A stretch of DNA of 64,000 bases from Hedera helix (taxonomy: Eukaryota; Streptophyta; Magnoliopsida; Apiales; Araliaceae). Position 1 is the stretch's first letter. Each line of letters starts with the position of its first letter. Positions 58,267 to 64,000 of the stretch are shown here, piece after piece. A program made the translations under genes and the position numbers. Location: NCBI GenBank assembly GCA_947179155.2, contig OX359286.1, positions 10,194,501-10,258,500 on the forward strand. Reading direction: 5' to 3'. The notes below the pieces were generated by a model. That model did not search any database. It was not told where the DNA came from and saw only the letters and a list, made by a program, of their open reading frames with translations.

Positions 58267-58934
58267 TTTTATTTTATTTTTTGAGTTTTTTAATCTTTGC
58301 CTGCAAAACAGGGTCAGTATTCCTTCATTTTGACCAAGGCATATCAATGTGAAATCATGATGCTCTCCAAGCTGTCCTTGTAAAACAGAGGTTAGTACTT
58401 TTATTTTGACAAAACGGGAGGTACAAAATATTTGACTAAAGTATGACATTACGTGCGTGAAACGTAAAAGGGTATGAAGAGACTTCCCACGCGTCAGGTT
58501 TATCTGAGGCTGACCTACCCTAAGTTACTCTCGCGGGCTTTTTGGCATGAAGGTTCCCAGATCTTCGCAACATACTAGACGGGAATAAATCCGGTCTTTC
58601 AATTGGATTGGATCTGAGTGGATACTTTTCCTGAGCCTCGCCGGGGAGCACCCCTTTGAGTCCAGTAATCCACATCCGACGGGTTTGCCTCAGGAGGAGG
58701 AACTGCTCAACATACATTCATTATACATTCATCGTACCTCACCGTATGCATATGATGACATTAAAGTAAAGAATTCGTAAAGCAATCACAAAAATCGCAC
58801 ATTCATTCATACGCGCACAAAAGGTAAATTAATCGCAAGTAATGCACACACACACATTTTTTAGATTTTTTTTTTTTTTTTTTTTAAGGATAGGAAAACA
58901 TCGAGATTTTAAATGCGGCTTAAGCCCTCTACTG
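57831..58934 (-). other. 5' UTR of the Ogre-like element with repeated motif
   Basis: Contains four spaced copies of a CCCTGCAAAACAGTGTTA-like motif (57985, 58177, 58300, 58377), each near T-rich tracts, a (TA)n tract at 58231-58262, and a duplicated segment around 57905-57985 and 58095-58175. No coding seen. Confidence 0.65.
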
Positions 58935-58952
58935 TCCCCAGCAGAGTCGCCA
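58935..58952 (-). other. Primer-binding site, Ogre/Tat type
   Basis: Minus strand reads TGGCGACTCTGCTGGGGA, two bases from the LTR. Ogre elements are reported to use a tRNA-Arg primer; I have not verified the tRNA match here. Confidence 0.85.
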
Positions 58953-58954
58953 GC

Positions 58955-61286
58955 TGTCGACGCCGGGATTTTCGTCGTCTCATTTTTTATTATTAAAATG
59001 TCCCTTTCCAATTTTAGCCTTTTGAATTAAATGTGATTTTGAAAAGGGTCGGCTTAATGTCGACGGGTTTTGAAAGATCGATTTTTTATGAGCCAATTGA
59101 CCAGAGTCGCCAGTTGGTATATTTGAAATGGATGTACCAACTCATCCGAGTTTGTTTTCGTAATCGCTGGCTCATATGTGACTCCGAGTTAATTGGTCCG
59201 CAAACCGAGATTCATAGAGTTCGGGGGCTTGCTTAAGCGAGGGGAAGGTGTTAGGCACCCCCCGACTTCCGTGAAACACGGTTACCGCAATCTCGATGTT
59301 TTCCTATCCTTTTAAATCCTAAACATGTGTGTGTGTGTGTGTGTGCGCCTAAATGACTGTTTATGGTGAGTTTTGCATCAAAGTTGCTTTGATTTTATAT
59401 AGCAAAATGTGTTTTGTCGGGAAAACGTTTAGACGTCTTTTGACCCACATGACGAGGCTTTGTTTGTTAGAAGAAAGATTAATTTTAATTTCGAAAACGA
59501 TGAGGCTTTTATTAGATGTCTTTTTAGAAAACAATAGTTTTTTAAACTTTTGTCAAATAGGAATCGAGACTATACATTGTCTTCTAACAGTAAATATAAA
59601 TAAAACGAGGGCAACTTCTAGAACTCTTTAACCCTATGCACAAAGTTTAATGAAAACATTTATTTATTTGCGAAATCGTTTTTTATGACCTTTTGGAACC
59701 AAATGAAGCCTTTTTGCCAAACATGGATTTAAGTTCGCCAAAACTCTTAATTTTAATCCTCGTGGATCTAATATCCTAATTTGCTTGATTTTATAAAAAT
59801 CTTTATCATTTCATTCCAAAATCGTTTTCTCGTGTCAAAAGGGAAAACCAAGCATCAAAATAACGTTGCGGCTATTCACGGGCATGTAAGCCATCCGAAT
59901 AACCCCAAATGCCCACAATCGCACATTTCATTATTACGGGGCCTTAAACTCGATTTTCGATCCGACATCGCTTTAAGGCCCGAAAATTACATATTTACAA
60001 TACAAATGCATCGCCATCGCTACATGCGTAAATGCTAGAAATAAACTACAAGGATATCATCGGGAGGTTAGGAGGAGATTTCATCCGCAATAAATCCTCC
60101 CTAACCATCCCTAATCCATAGATCCAAACATATATCGACTACATCGGATCTAACTTCAACATATACAAAATCAAACTATATTAAATAGCAATGCACCAAA
60201 TATTTTCGGATCTAACAGTAGATCCACCCAACAAATGCACAAATATTATATATATAACAACTTAAACAATAAGATGAAATGAAAACTAGATCTGACTAGA
60301 TTAAAACCGACAACGCAATAAATTCAGATTTTCTCACGTTTCAAACGATGAAATGGAAGCCTTAACACTTGGAAATCAAAATAGGCTACAATATAAAGTG
60401 AAGATTGAACAAAAGATGAAGAATCCTCCCTTTTTCTCTCAAACCCGTGGGTTTCTCTCTCTCCTTCTCGCCATTTTCTCTCTCTATTTTCTTTCTTTTT
60501 CTTCTCTTTTTTCAGCTCTCGGGTGGAAATGGCGATCTATAGCCATTTCCAGGCAGCCGCAGATGCATCTGCGGCTGGCCGCAGATCCATCTGCGGCTGG
60601 GCGGCACGCCGCTTCCTCGGCTGCCGTGTGCCGTCTCCTCGAGCCGTGCGAACCTCGAAAGTCGTTTGGCCGCAGATGCATCCGCGGCTGTCTGGCTTGC
60701 TTTTCTCGATTTTCGTGCCACGCGGTCTTAATTCGCCAATTTCTGCGGTATTATTTTGGAAGGCTGTATTTTTGCAATCCGAAAATCCCTGGGAAACGTG
60801 CCACATTGTTCTGGGAGGCTAGTTCGGAGGGCTGCGACTTGATATAGAATTTAATAATTGTGCTTGGGTGTCTACAGCTGCCCCTCTTTATCATGTTTAT
60901 GTAATGTCATATGAAATGAACATGATAAAGAAGTAGGCACCCAATGCATGATTGTGCTTGGCTTCCAGGGGGCGCTGCCCCCTTTCCACCCCCGCCAGCT
61001 CACCGGCGAGCTGGGCAGCCGCTCGCTCACCGGTGAGCGAGACCCCCGAACATCGTAAGCGGAGTGGCCATCAGTCGTCTTTTGTGGTCGGCTCAGGTTT
61101 TTCTGGATCAACTGTTCGCCTTGCCTCAAGTGACCGGATGTTCGTTGTCCGTTGTGGCGGCTTTGACCGTAAATCGCTGGGGTGGCTTGATGTTGGGGTC
61201 CACCTTCCTTTTCGCTCGTCGGGTCAAATGACGATTCTGCCCTCCTGTCAGGGTTAGTGCAAAAGTGCAAAATTTGGGTGTCTACA
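58955..61286 (-). repeat. 5' LTR (2332 bp) of the Ogre-like element, chimeric
   Basis: Matches 49333-51379 except for a shorter (GT)n (59325-59345), one extra copy of the GC hairpin unit (60554-60599) and a 275-bp segment at 60771-61045. Bases 60864-60952 of that segment repeat the LTR terminus, PPT and neighbouring internal sequence found at 51367-51455. Confidence 0.92.
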
Positions 61287-61291
61287 AGTAC

Positions 61292-61659
61292 TATTGTATT
61301 CTCGGTTGAAAATTCGTCGTGACCGTATAATTAAGAGATAGTTAAGAGATAAAAATGGCATGTTGGAGGAAATTTGATTCTTAGATTCACCTATCTTAAA
61401 TTGCTTTCTAGTTTAAATGTTAATTTGCATTATTTCCATTTTCCTTTCTTCCATTAAATCAACTGTTTGAATTAAGATCGACTTGATGCAATCGGTATTT
61501 GGAACTTGTTAGAACTAATTCCTCATGAGATCGACTTTTACTTTTACTTTATTACTTGTTGACCGTGTATACTTGTACGCTATTCATTCAAATAAATTTA
61601 AGATCGGGATTTATCTAGTAAAATATAATATAAATAAAGACTTTCGATTTTGACCAACA
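61292..61659 (+). repeat. 3' LTR of the Athila/Tat-like element, second part
   Basis: Resumes after the AGTAC duplicate and ends GACCAACA; 61377-61659 matches the 5' LTR remnant. Confidence 0.85.
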
Positions 61660-62923
61660 ATAACCCAAAAATGTGTTAAAATGAGCAAGTTATACATGTT
61701 TGAGCAAACTCGTCTCACTATCTAAGATCTTGCATGAACAGTCTACTTTGAGCAAAATTTCCGAAACCAAAACTTATCCAAAAATAGTGTTTGAGCCAAG
61801 AAAATTATAGTTCGGGAAGTCACGATTATATCGATACCTAGTAGAGCTCAATCGGAGTTATAGAACTCAAGTTATTAAGGGTTTTCCCGCAAGACCCCAA
61901 AAGTTGGGCAAAATTTAGAAAATGGCAAAAGCTACTGCCGGTTTTTTTTTTTCCTGTGAACCGGCCGGAACATTCCAGCGATCGGTTCATTGAAATTACA
62001 ACCGGTTCTGGTGGCATGTCCTTGTCGGAAGTTTCTTGGTTTTGTGTGTACTATATTATAAAAATGTGTTTGTACTTTTAGCATGTTATTTTGTAATTTT
62101 CATAATTAAAATATGATTAAACCTTACTAACCAAAGAAAAAATGATAAATTATTATTTTTAATTTCTAAAAAATCACAAAACTACTAATTACTTATTATT
62201 TAAGTAATATTAAATAATAAGTAAGATTAATTTAGAAATTCATTATTTTTAATAGTATTTAAGGTGTAAATAGTACATTAATTAACTATTAATTAGTTAA
62301 TAATTAGATAAAATTACTAATAAATTATTATTAAATATTAAATATACGATTTAAGTATTTAATAATAATATAAGAAAGATAAAGTAAATAAATTATTTAT
62401 TTATTATTTAATTGATAATTAAATAGTAAATCAAGATAAGTAATTAACTAATTATTATTTAATTAATATTAAATAATAATTAAATAGAGATAAAATTTAC
62501 AAATTAATTATTTAATATTTAAATAATAAATAAAGATAATTAAGTAATTAATTATTATTTAATTAACATTACATAATAATTAAAGGAGGATTAAATTAAA
62601 GGATTAATCATTTATTATTTAATTAAGGTTAAATAATAAGTAAGGATAATTGATTAATTAATTATTATTTAATTAACATTAAATAATAATTAAATGAGGA
62701 TTAAATTAATAATTTATTTATTTATTTATTATTTAATTAAGATTAAATAATAGGTAAGGATAATTAATTAATTTATTATTATTTAATTGATGTTAAATAA
62801 TAATTAAAGAAGATTAAAATAAGAAGATTATTTATCAATTAATTGAGGATTAATAATAAATAAGAAGGATTATCGGTGCATGAATAATTAATTATTGTGC
62901 AACGATAATTAAGTAGGGTTATC

Positions 62924-62988
<65 letters not shown>

Positions 62989-64000
62989 AGGACCAAAATA
63001 ATTATAATAAATTGTTAAACGATTATACGAAGGATGTTAGAAATTTATATAGATTATAGAAAGGTAATATTTGTCAGTTAAGTAATTACTTGGAATCAAG
63101 TAAGCGGCTGGGTACAGTCAAACAAGGAGTTGTACTATGTGATAATTCTGAGAAATTAGATGATAATAAACTTAATTATTTAAATAAGCAATTATGTGTC
63201 GTACTATTCAATTGGCCAACGTATCAATGTTAGGTCTTTTCGAAAGAGAATTTATTATGCAAGATAGCAATAATTCAACTAATAGGCAAGCTTTCTAACC
63301 TTACTCAAGTTTATTTTGGGTAAGTATCTTAAATTGAAATTGTTTCATTATGCAAGTTATTGTTAAACCTAGAATTGTTCTATCGTTCAAGTTAGATTAA
63401 TTATTGATAATTATTTTATATCATATGAATTGTTGTTATTCGCACGTGTGTGCATTTGAAAGTTATGTTCTTAATAAGAACTGTTTAAAGGAATAGGTCT
63501 ATGCCAATTGTTCGGCTAGACATTAAATTGAAATTGAAAGAGTCATCTATGCCATTTGTTCGGCTAGACATTTACATGTGAAATTGTACGAGCTATCCAA
63601 ACCATAGTGGTACGGATTCTAAGACTGAGCAGAACAACCCAAATTTGGGGAAAATATCCTAAGTATCAAATACACTATATAAACAGAACTAAATGTTATG
63701 AATACACATAGGGTACAAGAGACTGATCCCCTCAAGTATCGTTCAAAGAATATAACCTAAGGGGATAAGTCAAGTGACTTATTCCTCATAGCAAAAATTT
63801 ATAGTCTATTTGACCTCTTGGTATTTAATCAAACTGTCATTTGTTGTTCAAGTTTTGATTATACTATTGATGCATTATTTCAAGATCCCTTGAAACATTA
63901 AATTCTTATTCTACCATGACATATTTTATACATTGTTCATTAAAACTTGTTGAGCAAGCTAGTTGCTCATCCTTGCTATGTCATGATATGTATTGCAACA
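61660..64000 (+). repeat. Tekay-like LTR sequence, incomplete at window end
   Basis: No coding. It shares with the solo LTR at 38724-43183 an array of AT hairpins (62192-62830), and with the old Tekay-like LTR a TGGTACAAGAG-CTGATCC-like phrase (63712) and the AAACTTGTTGAGCAAGC...TTGCTCATCCTTGC box (63943-63977). Two GTCTA/TAGAC-type hairpins lie at 63498-63522 and 63544-63569. (AAT)n at 62923-62986. A tract around 61930-62020 carries repeated CCGG-containing words. Confidence 0.6.

Larger units (their letters stand above)
49333..61286 (-). mobile_element. Complete non-autonomous Ogre-like (Tat) element, TSD AGTAC
   Basis: 11.95 kb, flanked by AGTAC at 49328-49332 and 61287-61291. LTR termini TGTCGACGCC...GGGTGTCTACA on + and the PBS TGGCGACTCTGCTGGGGA on minus fit Ogre/Tat elements. 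On minus: 5' LTR 61286-58955, PBS, 5' UTR, a reduced decayed gag (57830 to about 57310), remnants without domains, a very repeat-rich 3' region, PPT and 3' LTR 51379-49333. No protease, RT or integrase motif is visible. The LTRs differ by about eight substitutions plus length changes, so the insertion is fairly young. It sits inside the 3' LTR of an Athila/Tat-like element. Confidence 0.9.
45917..61659 (+). mobile_element. Gag-less Athila/Tat-like element, split by an Ogre-like element
   Basis: A truncated 5' LTR end (45917-46201), a degenerate tRNA-Asp-type PBS, 1.6 kb of non-coding interior, a PPT, and a 3' LTR (47787-49332 plus 61292-61659, about 1.91 kb) interrupted by the element at 49333-61286. 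It shares 3' region blocks with the antisense element at 10582-14712 but lacks even the reduced gag. The 5' LTR is joined directly to gag of the Tekay-like element, so this side is a deletion or recombination junction and no TSD remains. Confidence 0.8.

Overview
This window is plant nuclear DNA and, as far as I can read it, consists of transposable elements from end to end. I see no host gene, tRNA, rRNA or CRISPR. The plant assignment rests on Ty1/copia SIRE-type, Ty3/gypsy Athila/Tat, Ogre-like and Tekay/Del-like LTR retrotransposons with plant tRNA primer-binding sites. The AT-rich background, nesting depth, solo LTRs and decayed coding regions suggest pericentromeric or other gene-poor heterochromatin. 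The species cannot be named from this.

Layout. 1-9993: a SIRE-type copia element on +, with the first ~490 bp of its 5' LTR outside the window. Its gag-pol is broken, but a 504-codon third (env-like) ORF is intact. It interrupts an antisense copia gag (9994-10400). 10582-14712: an antisense, non-autonomous Athila/Tat-like element with a reduced gag. 14713-15812: an antisense copia gag-protease fragment. 15813-19146: an antisense, coding-free Tekay-like element carrying a Tat solo LTR (15900-17173, TSD CCCAT). 19147-20229: an antisense copia LTR. 20330-20607: an Ogre-like LTR fragment. 20614-23635: a copia 5' LTR, PBS and leader.

About 23636-45916 is an old Tekay/Del-like element on + (5' LTR, leader ORF, decayed gag). 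Its LTR was hit three times: by an Ogre-like solo LTR (24773-26670, TSD TATAT), by a complete 9.93-kb coding-free element with near-identical 3.4-kb LTRs (28516-38444, TSD CCTGT), and by a 4.46-kb solo LTR (38724-43183, TSD TATTC). 45917-61659 is a gag-less Athila/Tat-like element whose 3' LTR was split by a complete non-autonomous Ogre-like element (49333-61286, TSD AGTAC). 61660-64000 is part of another Tekay-like LTR.

Almost every element is non-autonomous or dead, so any movement would need enzymes from relatives elsewhere. The most notable signals are non-coding: a stem-loop 3-4 nt after the PBS in three Tekay-like elements with a compensatory base-pair change; a small GTCTA/TAGAC hairpin repeated in several elements with covarying arms; arrays of long perfect AT hairpins in Tekay-like LTRs; a GC-palindrome plus ACGNCGT module shared by LTRs of different lineages; conserved 3'-UTR blocks in two Athila/Tat-like elements; and an Ogre-like LTR carrying a copy of its own LTR/PPT junction.
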